DNA of 5,169 nt from Sporichthyaceae bacterium (GTDB lineage Bacteria > Actinomycetota > Actinomycetes > JACCYY01). A program made the translations under genes and the position numbers. Below, one piece after another: positions 1 through 5,169 of this stretch. The notes under the pieces are model-generated. The model was not told where the DNA came from. It searched no databases and saw only the letters and a program-made list of their open reading frames with translations. Each line of letters begins with the position of its first letter. Positions within the stretch are counted from its first letter, which is position 1. The stretch spans positions 1-5,169 of the forward strand of contig JACCYY010000212.1 in assembly GCA_013696235.1 (NCBI GenBank), in the 5' to 3' direction.

Positions 1-94
1 CCTGGACCTGGTCGCCCTCCTGCTTGAGCCAGCGGGTGACGGTGCCCTCGGTGACGCTCTCGCCGAGGGCCGGAAGGGTGACAGGGGTAGCCAT
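1..94 (-). CDS. sucB: Dihydrolipoamide acyltransferase E2 (2-oxoglutarate dehydrogenase type), N-terminus only
   Basis: Only the first 31 codons are in the window; the gene runs off the left edge on the minus strand. The translation begins [17 protein letters not shown] and continues with [11 protein letters not shown]. This is the start of a biotinyl/lipoyl-attachment domain as found in E2 subunits; the [10 protein letters not shown] stretch is typical of the succinyltransferase/actinobacterial SucB (DlaT) type. E2 carries acyl groups on a lipoyl-lysine and passes them to CoA in the cytoplasmic 2-oxo-acid dehydrogenase complex. The lipoylated lysine lies outside the window. The ATG at 92-94 has a GAAGGAG ribosome-binding site at 108-114, about 13 bases upstream, which is slightly long spacing. 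The gene lies 93 bp downstream of lpdA on the same strand and is probably co-transcribed with it. Whether its substrate is 2-oxoglutarate, pyruvate or both cannot be told from this piece. Confidence 0.88.
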   Translation of the reverse strand, partial: MATPVTLPALGESVTEGTVTRWLKQEGDQVQ

Positions 95-138
95 GAGGTG
101 CGTTGCGCTCCTTCGGCGGTACGTGGCCGGTGCCGAGC

Positions 139-158
139 GGACCGACCAACGGCGGTCC
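139..158 (-). other. Small hairpin in the lpdA-sucB spacer
   Basis: GGACCG (139-144) and CGGTCC (153-158) form a perfect 6-bp GC-rich inverted repeat with an 8-base loop, in the 93-bp gap between the lpdA stop and the sucB start. No T-run follows on either strand, so it does not look like a strong intrinsic terminator. It could be an intercistronic mRNA hairpin that tunes the sucB:lpdA ratio, or chance in GC-rich DNA. Confidence 0.25.
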
Positions 159-187
159 CGGACGTGGTGCGTCAGCCGTGCGTGTGC

Positions 188-1594
188 TCAACCATGGGTG
201 TGGAGGGGCTTGCCGGCGAGTGCGAGGAACGCCTCGCCCATCGCTTCGTTCTGGGTCGGGTGCGCGTGCACGAGCTGGGCGACCTCCTCGGGATAGGCCT
301 CCCAGTTGTAGATCAGCTGGGCCTCGCCGACCTGCTCGCTGACCCGGCTGCCGATGATGTGCACGCCGACGACCGGGCCGTCCTTCTGGCGGACCAGCTT
401 GACGAAGCCCTGGGTCCTGAGGATCTGGCTCTTGCCGTTGCCGGCGAGGTCGTAGGTGAGCGAGCCGACCGCGTCGGCACCGTAGACCTCCTGCGCCTGC
501 GCCTCGGTGAGCCCGACGGAGGAGATCTCCGGCTCGCAGTACGTGACGCGCGGGATGCCGAGCTCGTCGATCGGGACCGGTGCCAGCCCGGCGATCTCCT
601 CGGCGACGAAGATGCCCTGCCCGAACCCGCGGTGGGCCAGCTGCAACCCGGGGACGATGTCCCCGACGGCGAACACGCCCTCGACGTTCGTCCGGAGCCG
701 CTCGTCGGTCAGCACGAAGCCGCGGTCCATGGTGATTCCGACCTCCTCGTACCCGAGGTCGGCCGTGGAGGGTCCGCGGCCGACGGCGACCAGCAGCAGG
801 TCCGCGTCGATCGGGTCGCCGCTCTCGAGGCTGACGCGGACGCCGTCATCGGTGGGCTCGACGCCGGCGAACCGTACGCCGGTCTTGAACGCGATGCCGC
901 GCTTGCGGAACGCCCGCTCCAGAGCCTTGGACACCTCCTCGTCCTCGGCCGGTACGAGCCGGGGGAGCGCCTCGACGATCGTGACCTCGACGCCGAACGA
1001 GCGCCACGCGCTGGCGAACTCCACCCCGATCACACCACCGCCGAGCACGACCGCCGAGGTGGGCAGGCGCTGCAGGTCCAGCGCGTGCTCGCTCGTGATC
1101 ACCCGCTCGCCGTCGATCTCGAGGCCGGGGAGCGATCGCGAGTAGGACCCGGACGCCAGCACGACGTGTCGACCCTCGACCCGCTGGCCGTCGACGTCGA
1201 CGGCGTTCGGTGCAACGAGGCGCCCGTGGCCCGTGACGACCGTGATCTTCCGGCTCTTGATCAGACCGGTGAGGCCCTTGAAGAGCCGGCCGACGACGCC
1301 GTCCTTGTACGCGTTCACCGCTGCGATGTCGATGCCGTCGAACGTCGCCTGGACGCCGAACTGCGCGCTCTCTCGGGTCGCGTCGGCCACCTCGCCCGCG
1401 TGGAGCAGGGCCTTGGTGGGGATGCAGCCGCGGTGCAGGCACGTGCCGCCGAGCTTGCCCTCCTCGACCAGCGCGACCGAGAGCCCGAGCTCGGCCGCCC
1501 GCAGCGCACAGGCGTAGCCGCCCGACCCGCCGCCCAGGACGACGATGTCGTAGGTGGTGGCCTCGCCCGAAGTGGCTGGCGCGGGGTCGGTCAC
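188..1594 (-). CDS. lpdA: Dihydrolipoyl dehydrogenase (E3 component)
   Basis: This 468-residue flavoprotein has the normal length for the family. E3 reoxidises the dihydrolipoyl group of E2, passing electrons through FAD and a disulfide to NAD+, in cytoplasmic 2-oxo-acid dehydrogenase complexes. Visible motifs are: the FAD-binding GGGSGG at residues 21-26; the redox-active disulfide GGTCLHRGCIPTK with Cys52 and Cys57; the NAD-binding GGGVIG at 185-190; the second FAD contact VFAVGDI at 307-313; and the C-terminal dimer-interface motif HAHPTQNE, with the His445/Glu450 catalytic pair. Nothing essential is missing. The GTG start at 1592-1594 is chosen because GGAGGAG (1602-1608) lies 7 bases upstream. 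sucB follows 93 bp downstream on the same strand. In related genomes pepA lies directly upstream, but here it is about 3.4 kb away. Mercuric reductase and glutathione reductase share the fold, but the sequence and the sucB neighbour favour E3. Confidence 0.96.
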   Translation of the reverse strand: MTDPAPATSGEATTYDIVVLGGGSGGYACALRAAELGLSVALVEEGKLGGTCLHRGCIPTKALLHAGEVADATRESAQFGVQATFDGIDIAAVNAYKDGVVGRLFKGLTGLIKSRKITVVTGHGRLVAPNAVDVDGQRVEGRHVVLASGSYSRSLPGLEIDGERVITSEHALDLQRLPTSAVVLGGGVIGVEFASAWRSFGVEVTIVEALPRLVPAEDEEVSKALERAFRKRGIAFKTGVRFAGVEPTDDGVRVSLESGDPIDADLLLVAVGRGPSTADLGYEEVGITMDRGFVLTDERLRTNVEGVFAVGDIVPGLQLAHRGFGQGIFVAEEIAGLAPVPIDELGIPRVTYCEPEISSVGLTEAQAQEVYGADAVGSLTYDLAGNGKSQILRTQGFVKLVRQKDGPVVGVHIIGSRVSEQVGEAQLIYNWEAYPEEVAQLVHAHPTQNEAMGEAFLALAGKPLHTHG

Positions 1595-1601
1595 AGGAAG
1601 G

Positions 1602-1608
1602 CTCCTCC
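1602..1608 (-). promoter_or_regulatory. Ribosome-binding site of lpdA
   Basis: The minus-strand sequence GGAGGAG lies 7 bases before the GTG at 1594-1592. It fixes the lpdA start at this GTG rather than at upstream codons. Confidence 0.85.
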
Positions 1609-1614
1609 GGCGAT

Positions 1615-1652
1615 GCTGATGCGTCGGTTCGTCTGATCAGGCAGCTGATGCG
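1615..1652. repeat. Direct repeat GCTGATGCG flanking a CTGATCAG palindrome
   Basis: GCTGATGCG occurs at 1615-1623 and 1644-1652, with the perfect palindrome CTGATCAG at 1633-1640 between the copies. The group lies just upstream of lpdA. It could be a regulator-binding site, but the repeats are short and chance cannot be excluded. Confidence 0.3.
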
Positions 1653-1792
1653 GGCGCGATCCATCCTTGCACCTCGACGCGCAGCCTCGACAGCGGTGCT
1701 TGGACCGCCTCGGGACCGCGCCGCGCTGCACCGGCCGGGGACGGCACACTGTCCGGACGACCTGACGGGACACGAATGGGCGGGACACGAGT

Positions 1793-1798
1793 GGGAGG
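1793..1798 (+). promoter_or_regulatory. Ribosome-binding site deciding the start of the small hypothetical gene
   Basis: GGGAGG lies 7 bases before the ATG at 1806-1808. The in-frame ATG at 1776 has no comparable site, and its ten extra residues do not look like part of the protein. Confidence 0.75.
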
Positions 1799-1805
1799 CC
1801 GCGCG

Positions 1806-2144
1806 ATGCGATGGTTCCGGCGGCGGGGCGAGCGCCCGGGCACGCTGCGGCAGGCGGCGTCACCGGATCGGGCCCACCTCGAGGAGTTCGTCCGCACGCA
1901 CCGCGGGGTCGAGGGCTATGTCGAGCCGCGCACGACGGTGACCGACACGACGATGGTGCTGATCGCGCACGACGGCGAGTGGACGCGACGGCGCGTCCCC
2001 GACGCCGCCGCCGCGCACGAGCTGGCCAACCGTCTGGGCATCCCCTCGTACGACGCGGCGGTGGTCGGCTACCCGCAGCGGATGCGCGACTACAACTCCC
2101 GGCAGCGCGCGGTGGACCCACAGAAGGGCGCCGGCGGGTCCTGA
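1806..2144 (+). CDS. Small conserved hypothetical protein, GYPQRMRDYN type
   Basis: This 112-residue protein begins MRWFRRRGER, a very basic N-terminus. A compact middle part follows, with the motifs EFVRTHRGVEGYVEPRTTV (residues 27-45) and HDGEWTRRRVPD (55-66), then LANRLGIPSYDAAVVGYPQRMRDYN (73-97, quoted in parts below 20: LGIPSYDAAVV and GYPQRMRDYN). I recall proteins with these motifs as short conserved actinobacterial proteins, sometimes labelled 'oxidoreductase' without evident support; I see no nucleotide-binding motif, signal peptide or membrane segment here. Function is unknown. The GC-rich third positions and clear ribosome-binding site support it as a real gene. It is divergent from lpdA and 124 bp upstream of the first CNNM/CBS gene, so it could be in the same transcript or its own unit. 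The last 12 residues look like a disordered tail. Confidence 0.8.
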   Translation: MRWFRRRGERPGTLRQAASPDRAHLEEFVRTHRGVEGYVEPRTTVTDTTMVLIAHDGEWTRRRVPDAAAAHELANRLGIPSYDAAVVGYPQRMRDYNSRQRAVDPQKGAGGS

Positions 2145-2165
2145 GGGTTCGCGCCACGGACCAGC

Positions 2166-2194
2166 ACGACCTCCGTGACCTCCGCAGGTACGGT
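2166..2194 (+). promoter_or_regulatory. Possible promoter for the CNNM/CBS operon
   Basis: TACGGT at 2189-2194 fits the TANNNT -10 pattern common in actinobacteria. A weak -35-like ACGACC lies at 2166-2171 with a 17-base spacer. Transcription would start near 2201-2204, close to an ATG at 2204. The call rests mainly on the -10 box and the position in the 124-bp gap before the operon. Confidence 0.3.
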
Positions 2195-2238
2195 GGACCG
2201 CCTATGCATCACGACCCGCCGAGCAGGGCCAGCGGTCC
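2195..2238 (+). other. Inverted repeat upstream of the CNNM/CBS operon
   Basis: GGACCGC (2195-2201) and GCGGTCC (2232-2238) form a perfect 7-bp stem, extendable by two G-T wobble pairs, enclosing a 30-base loop that contains the ATGCAT palindrome (2204-2209). There is no T-run, so it is not an obvious terminator. It would exist in RNA only if transcription starts upstream of 2195, for example from the preceding gene. Confidence 0.25.
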
Positions 2239-2272
2239 GTGGGCAGTGCGATCCGCCAAGGACGCGTTGTGA
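2204..2272 (+). CDS. Possible 22-codon leader ORF before the CNNM/CBS operon
   Basis: An ATG at 2204 opens a 22-codon frame reading MHHDPPSRASGPWAVR and then SAKDAL, with TGA at 2270-2272. Its stop overlaps the GTG start of the next gene (2269-2271) as GTGA, the classic arrangement for translational coupling. No ribosome-binding site precedes the ATG, but the TACGGT box at 2189-2194 would place transcription start almost on it, so it could be translated as a leaderless message. The early Asp-Pro-Pro recalls the acidic/proline-rich leader peptides that control Mg2+ transporter genes in enterobacteria (mgtL type), where low Mg2+ hampers translation of such stretches. The overlap and the codons are seen; the regulatory role is inference. 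It could equally be a chance ORF. Confidence 0.25.
   Translation: MHHDPPSRASGPWAVRSAKDAL
2258..2262 (+). promoter_or_regulatory. Ribosome-binding site deciding the start of the first CNNM/CBS gene
   Basis: AAGGA lies 6 bases before the GTG at 2269. It favours this start over the in-frame GTG at 2239, which has no good site and would add ten residues that break the usual family N-terminus. Confidence 0.65.
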
Positions 2273-3663
2273 CCGAATGGATCCTTCTTGCGTCCGCGCT
2301 CGTACTGGTGGCCGCCTGCGGGGGGTTCGTGGCCGCGGAGTTCGCGCTCGTCACGGTCGATCGCGCGGCCGTCGAGCGCGCGGCCGAACGCGGTGCCCGC
2401 GGCGCCGCCGGCACGCTCGCCGCGCTCCGTACGCTCTCCACGCAGCTGTCCGGCGCGCAGCTCGGCATCACGATCACCAACCTGGCGATCGGGTTCCTGG
2501 CCACGCCGGCGATCGGCGTCCTGATCGAGGGACCGCTCGCCTCCCTCGGTCTCGGGGAAGGCGCGGTGATCGGGGTCAGCGCGACGGTGGCGCTCGTGTT
2601 GGCGACCTTCTTCACCATGGTGTTCGGCGAGCTCGTGCCGAAGAACCTGGCGATCGCCAACCCGATGGGCGTCGCCCGCGCGACGAACACGTTCCAGCGC
2701 GGCTTCACCAGAGCGATGGCCTGGCCGATTGGGTTGTTCAACGGCAGCGCGAACGCCATTGTGCGCTTCGTCGGCGTCGAGCCGCAGGAGGAGCTGCGCT
2801 CGGCCCGCAATCCCCAGGAGATCGGCTCGCTCGTGCGGCGCTCGGCGGCGCAGGGGGTGCTCGACACCGACACCGCCCGGCTCGTCGAGCGGTCCCTCGC
2901 GTTCGGCAGCCGGACCGCCGCTGACATCCTGACCCCGCGCGTAAGGATGCACGCGGTAGACGCGTCGGACCCGGTGAGCGCGGTCGTCGAGCTCGCCAGG
3001 CGAACGGGGCACTCACGCTTCCCGGTCGTCGACGGCAGTGCTGACACGGTCGTGGGCGCCGTCCACATCAAGCACGCGGTGGGGGTGCCGCTGGCCCAGC
3101 GCGCCGGGACGCCGGTGTCGGCGGTGGCGGTCGCTCCGACGACCGCGCCGGAGTCCCTGGAACTCGACCCGCTGCTCCTGCTGCTTCGTCGCGAGGGCCT
3201 GCAGATGGCGATCGTCGTCGACGAGTACGGCGGCACGGCCGGCATCGTCACGCTCGAGGACCTGGTCGAGGAGCTCGTCGGCGACATCGCCGACGAGCAC
3301 GACCGCCCAGGGGCGCACGCCCGGGTGACCCGGGATGGCGGCTGGTCGCTGTCGGGGCTGCTGCGCCCCGACGAGGTGGAGTCGATCACCGGGGTGCCAC
3401 TGCCCGAAGGCCACGCGTACGAGACGATCGCCGGCCTCGTCCTTGAACGGTCCGGTGAGGTCCCGAGCGTCGGTGACCGGTTCGAGATCGGGCTCCCGGG
3501 CCAGCTCTCGCTCGAGGACGACGACAGCGCGGAGCCGGTCGACCGGCTCGTGGTCCTGACGGTCGAGCGGCTGGAGGGGCTCCGGATCGCGCGGGTGCAC
3601 CTCAGGCTGGTGGACATATCGGCAGCCCCGCCGGACCCGGCGGCAGACGGTGGGCGCGGGTAG
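2269..3663 (+). CDS. CNNM/CBS-domain membrane protein with C-terminal CorC/HlyC domain
   Basis: This 464-residue inner-membrane protein belongs to the 'hemolysin C/CorC' family, related to CNNM/CorB-type Mg2+ transporters; the hemolysin name is historical. From the GTG start it begins VTEWILLASALVLVAACGGF. The CNNM transmembrane domain covers about residues 1-180, with a first helix at 4-26, the conserved FVAAEFALV at 20-28, SGAQLGIT at 61-68, and GELVPKNLAIA at 120-130. A pair of CBS domains follows at about 217-340 (ILTPRVRM; later VDEYGGTAGIVTLEDL), a likely adenine-nucleotide-binding regulatory module. The transporter-associated CorC_HlyC domain is at about 348-450 and a short disordered tail ends the protein. 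The conserved Asn of the family 'LNGFF' motif is Cys17 here. It overlaps the next gene by one base and was probably duplicated with it long ago. Substrate is unproven; Mg2+ or another divalent cation, as efflux or uptake, is the family-based guess. Confidence 0.9.
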   Translation: MTEWILLASALVLVAACGGFVAAEFALVTVDRAAVERAAERGARGAAGTLAALRTLSTQLSGAQLGITITNLAIGFLATPAIGVLIEGPLASLGLGEGAVIGVSATVALVLATFFTMVFGELVPKNLAIANPMGVARATNTFQRGFTRAMAWPIGLFNGSANAIVRFVGVEPQEELRSARNPQEIGSLVRRSAAQGVLDTDTARLVERSLAFGSRTAADILTPRVRMHAVDASDPVSAVVELARRTGHSRFPVVDGSADTVVGAVHIKHAVGVPLAQRAGTPVSAVAVAPTTAPESLELDPLLLLLRREGLQMAIVVDEYGGTAGIVTLEDLVEELVGDIADEHDRPGAHARVTRDGGWSLSGLLRPDEVESITGVPLPEGHAYETIAGLVLERSGEVPSVGDRFEIGLPGQLSLEDDDSAEPVDRLVVLTVERLEGLRIARVHLRLVDISAAPPDPAADGGRG

Positions 3664-4742
3664 TGAGCGACCTCACCGCACTCGTGATCGCCGGCGTGCT
3701 CCTGGCGCTGAACTTCTTCTTCGTCGCCGCCGAGTTCGCGCTGATCTCGGCTCGGCGCACCCAGGTCGAACCGCTTGCCCTCGGCGGGTCGCGTCGGGCC
3801 AGGATCACGCTGCGGGCCATGGAGGACGTGTCGCTCATGATGGCGGCCGCTCAGCTGGGCATCACGATCTGCTCGCTAGGTCTCGGAGCGATCGGGGAGC
3901 CGGCGGTGGCGCACCTGCTCGAGCCGGTCTTCGACGGAGTCGGGCTGCCCGACGCGCTGGTCTACCCGGTCGCGTTCACGATCGCGCTCGCGGTCGTGGT
4001 CGGGATGCATGTGGTGGTCGGCGAGATGGTGCCCAAGAACCTGGCGATCGCGGGCCCCGAACGGGCCGCGCTGCTCCTCGCGCCATTGCTCGTCCTCGTC
4101 GTGGCTGGGCTCAAGCCGCTCGTGGTGGGGCTCAACGTCACCGCGAACGGCATCCTCCGCCTCCTGCGGGTCGAGCCGAAGGACGAGGTCTCCTCCAGCT
4201 TCACCCGCGAAGAGGTCGCCGGGTTCGTGGAGGCGTCGCGGCGCGAGGGCCTGCTCGACGCCGACGAGTACGACCGGGTCGCCGGTGCACTGGGCTTCAT
4301 CGAGCGCTCCGTCAGCTCGGTGATGCTCCCGTCGGCGACCCTCGCGGTCGTGCGCCGAGGATCGACCGTCGCCGACGTCGAGAGGCTCTGCACGGAGACC
4401 GGCTTCTCGCGGTTCCCGGTCGGCGAGCGGGGTGGGGACGGCGCGGTGCTCGACCTGGTCGGGTACCTCCACATCAAGGACGTGCTGGAGACCGACCCGG
4501 AGAAGCGGGCCCGCCCGATCGCGGACAAGTGGATCCGGCCGCTGGCGAGCGTCCAGCCTGCGGACAAGCTCCATGTCGCGCTCACGGTCATGCGGGCGAA
4601 GGGAAGCCACCTGGCCCGGGTCGTGGCCGAGGACGGGACGGCGCTCGGCGTGGTCGCGCTCGAGGACGTGCTCGAGGAGCTGGTGGGCGAGATCCGCGAG
4701 GCCGAGACCGCCGGCGAGACGAGCCGGCCGGGAGCTCACTAG
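3663..4742 (+). CDS. CNNM/CBS-domain membrane protein lacking the CorC/HlyC domain
   Basis: This 359-residue paralogue of the preceding protein starts at GTG 3663-3665, whose G is the last base of the upstream TAG (TAGTG). That implies termination-reinitiation and a single operon; no strong separate ribosome-binding site is seen. The CNNM membrane domain spans about residues 1-170, with a first helix at 5-27 (LNFFFVAAEFALISA), AAAQLGITIC at 61-70, a helix at about 99-120, GEMVPKNLAIAG at 120-131, and a further helix near 135-160. CBS domains follow at about 213-275 (FSRFPVGE, YLHIKDVL) and 288-345 (VVALEDVLEELVGEI). The protein ends about 15 residues later, so the CorC_HlyC domain of its partner is absent. 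Such long/short tandem pairs are common in actinobacteria and may form heterodimers; that is inference. Its TAG shares the CTAG at 4739-4742 with the stop of the opposite-strand remnant. Confidence 0.9.
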   Translation: MSDLTALVIAGVLLALNFFFVAAEFALISARRTQVEPLALGGSRRARITLRAMEDVSLMMAAAQLGITICSLGLGAIGEPAVAHLLEPVFDGVGLPDALVYPVAFTIALAVVVGMHVVVGEMVPKNLAIAGPERAALLLAPLLVLVVAGLKPLVVGLNVTANGILRLLRVEPKDEVSSSFTREEVAGFVEASRREGLLDADEYDRVAGALGFIERSVSSVMLPSATLAVVRRGSTVADVERLCTETGFSRFPVGERGGDGAVLDLVGYLHIKDVLETDPEKRARPIADKWIRPLASVQPADKLHVALTVMRAKGSHLARVVAEDGTALGVVALEDVLEELVGEIREAETAGETSRPGAH

Positions 4743-5013
4743 CCGAGGACCGCCACCTGCTTCTGAAGCGGCCCCACGAACCAGCCGGTCCTCGTCGACG
4801 GGTCGACCTGGAGCTGGCGGACCGCAGCGGACAGCGGGGTGTTGCAGAGGTTGAACCGCTGCACCGTCGAGACGAGCCCCAGGTCGGCGTCGAAGACACG
4901 TACGGACGAGAGGTGGTTCTTGTCTGGCCGGTCCGGTCGCTGTTCGGCTGCGCGACCAGGATGAGCCCGTTCTCGTCGTCCGCGGCCACGAAGTAGCCGG
5001 TGCCGCTGTCGCT
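4739..5013 (-). pseudogene. Frameshifted, start-less remnant of an unrecognised gene
   Basis: Two minus-strand frames together read as one protein-like piece. From 5013 to about 4924 one frame gives [20 protein letters not shown] and then AQPNSDRTGQ. From about 4924 to the TAG at 4741-4739 another frame gives DKNHLSSVRVFDADLGLV, STVQRFNLCNTPLSAAVRQL, QVDPSTRTGWFVGP and LQKQVAVLG. Nearly every codon in both parts ends in G or C, and each frame turns arginine/serine-rich beyond the switch, as non-coding frames do here. The switch, equivalent to a one-base loss, falls between about 4922 and 4945. No plausible start or ribosome-binding site exists, and the upstream end runs into the pepA stop, so the 5' part is lost. 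I do not recognise the family; the alternating short hydrophobic strands could suit a beta-propeller or other all-beta secreted protein, a weak guess. A sequencing error could explain the shift but not the missing 5' end. Confidence 0.6.
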
Positions 5014-5169
5014 AGGAGCTCGCGGCCATGTCCTCCGCGAGCGCCACCAGCGTCCGGACCCCCGCTCCGGTGCCGCCCTTCTGCGTGTAGCCGTACGCCT
5101 TGTCCGTGAACGCGGGACCGGCGATGTCGACGTGGACCCAGCGCTGGCCCTCCGGCACGAACTCGGCCA
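5012..5169 (-). CDS. pepA: Leucyl aminopeptidase (M17), C-terminus only
   Basis: The last 51 residues of a minus-strand gene that enters from the right edge; the stop is TAG at 5014-5012. The translation reads [20 protein letters not shown], then [20 protein letters not shown] and [11 protein letters not shown]. The W-H-x-DIAGPA segment and the KGGTGxGVRTLV segment are the C-terminal signature of M17 leucyl aminopeptidases, cytoplasmic metal-dependent hexameric enzymes that release N-terminal residues from peptides. The metal ligands lie outside the window. The C-terminus ends at the length expected for the family, so the gene looks intact at this end. In many actinobacteria pepA sits immediately upstream of lpd; here the remnant and the plus-strand operon come between. 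Confidence 0.9.
   Translation of the reverse strand, partial: AEFVPEGQRWVHVDIAGPAFTDKAYGYTQKGGTGAGVRTLVALAEDMAASS

Larger units (their letters stand above)
1595..1805. promoter_or_regulatory. Divergent intergenic region between lpdA and the small hypothetical gene
   Basis: These 211 bases separate two divergent genes, so promoters for both should lie here, but I see no convincing -35/-10 pair. What is visible is the lpdA ribosome-binding site (1602-1608), the 8-bp palindrome CTGATCAG (1633-1640), and two direct copies of GCTGATGCG (1615-1623 and 1644-1652) flanking it, starting 29 bases apart. The part near the small gene contains TCCGGA and its ribosome-binding site. The repeat cluster is about 20-60 bases upstream of the lpdA start, where an operator could sit; this is inference. 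Confidence 0.4.

Noticed and set aside
98..1636. A 512-codon plus-strand open frame opposite lpdA
   Set aside because: It mirrors the lpdA codons, is rich in Asp/Arg/Ala/Leu as expected of an antisense frame in GC-rich DNA, and shows no family motif. lpdA on the other strand has all E3 motifs.
1776..1805. Upstream ATG start at 1776 for the small hypothetical gene
   Set aside because: GGGAGG at 1793-1798 is correctly spaced for the ATG at 1806 and would lie inside the coding region of the longer version.
2145..2268. Mg2+ (M-box/ykoK) riboswitch before the CNNM/CBS operon
   Set aside because: The gap is only 124 bases, shorter than the usual M-box, and I cannot find its conserved loop sequences. 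Only a simple 7-bp inverted repeat is present. A covariance-model search would settle it.
2239..2268. Upstream GTG start at 2239 for the first CNNM/CBS gene
   Set aside because: It lacks a ribosome-binding site, while the GTG at 2269 has AAGGA 6 bases before it and gives the family-typical N-terminus beginning with a membrane helix.
2202..3617. A 471-codon minus-strand open frame opposite the first CNNM/CBS gene
   Set aside because: It is Ser/Arg/Thr/Ala-rich low-complexity translation without motifs, lying antisense to a clearly recognised gene.
4588..4989. A 133-codon minus-strand ORF taken as one gene
   Set aside because: Only its first part (to about 4924) reads like protein. Beyond this it becomes Arg/Ser/Pro-rich and runs antisense into the short CNNM/CBS gene, while the neighbouring frame takes over as protein-like. 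It is better described as the upstream piece of a frameshifted remnant.

Overview
The window is a high-GC chromosomal segment whose real reading frames end almost every codon in G or C. This, with GTG starts and the gene content, points to an Actinomycetota host. I cannot place it more precisely, though a Pseudonocardiales-like genome would fit. I see no mobile element, CRISPR array, tRNA or rRNA.

Layout, left to right. (1) The minus-strand start of sucB, the lipoyl-domain E2 of the 2-oxoglutarate dehydrogenase type (1-94). (2) A complete minus-strand lpdA, dihydrolipoyl dehydrogenase (188-1594). (3) A 211-bp divergent intergenic region. (4) A small conserved hypothetical protein on the plus strand (1806-2144). 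(5) Two tandem plus-strand CNNM/CBS (CorC/HlyC-type) membrane proteins (2269-3663 and 3663-4742) that overlap by one base and form an operon; they are candidates for Mg2+ or other divalent-cation handling. (6) A frameshifted, start-less minus-strand coding remnant (4739-5013). (7) The minus-strand 3' end of pepA, leucyl aminopeptidase (5012-5169).

In many actinobacteria pepA, lpd and sucB lie next to each other in this order and orientation. Here about 3.4 kb of mostly opposite-strand genes separates pepA from lpdA, and a decayed gene fragment sits against the pepA stop. This looks like an insertion or rearrangement point. lpdA and sucB supply the E3 and E2 parts of 2-oxo-acid dehydrogenase complexes. 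The membrane-protein pair is a separate unit with its own upstream region.

No clearly new multi-gene system is visible. The best leads are the gene remnant, whose frame switch can be located to about 25 bases, and a possible 22-codon Asp-Pro-Pro-containing leader ORF (2204-2272). The stop of that leader overlaps the GTG start of the first CNNM/CBS gene as GTGA, and a TACGGT box lies just upstream, so it could be a leaderless translated leader controlling a cation transporter. That idea is inference.
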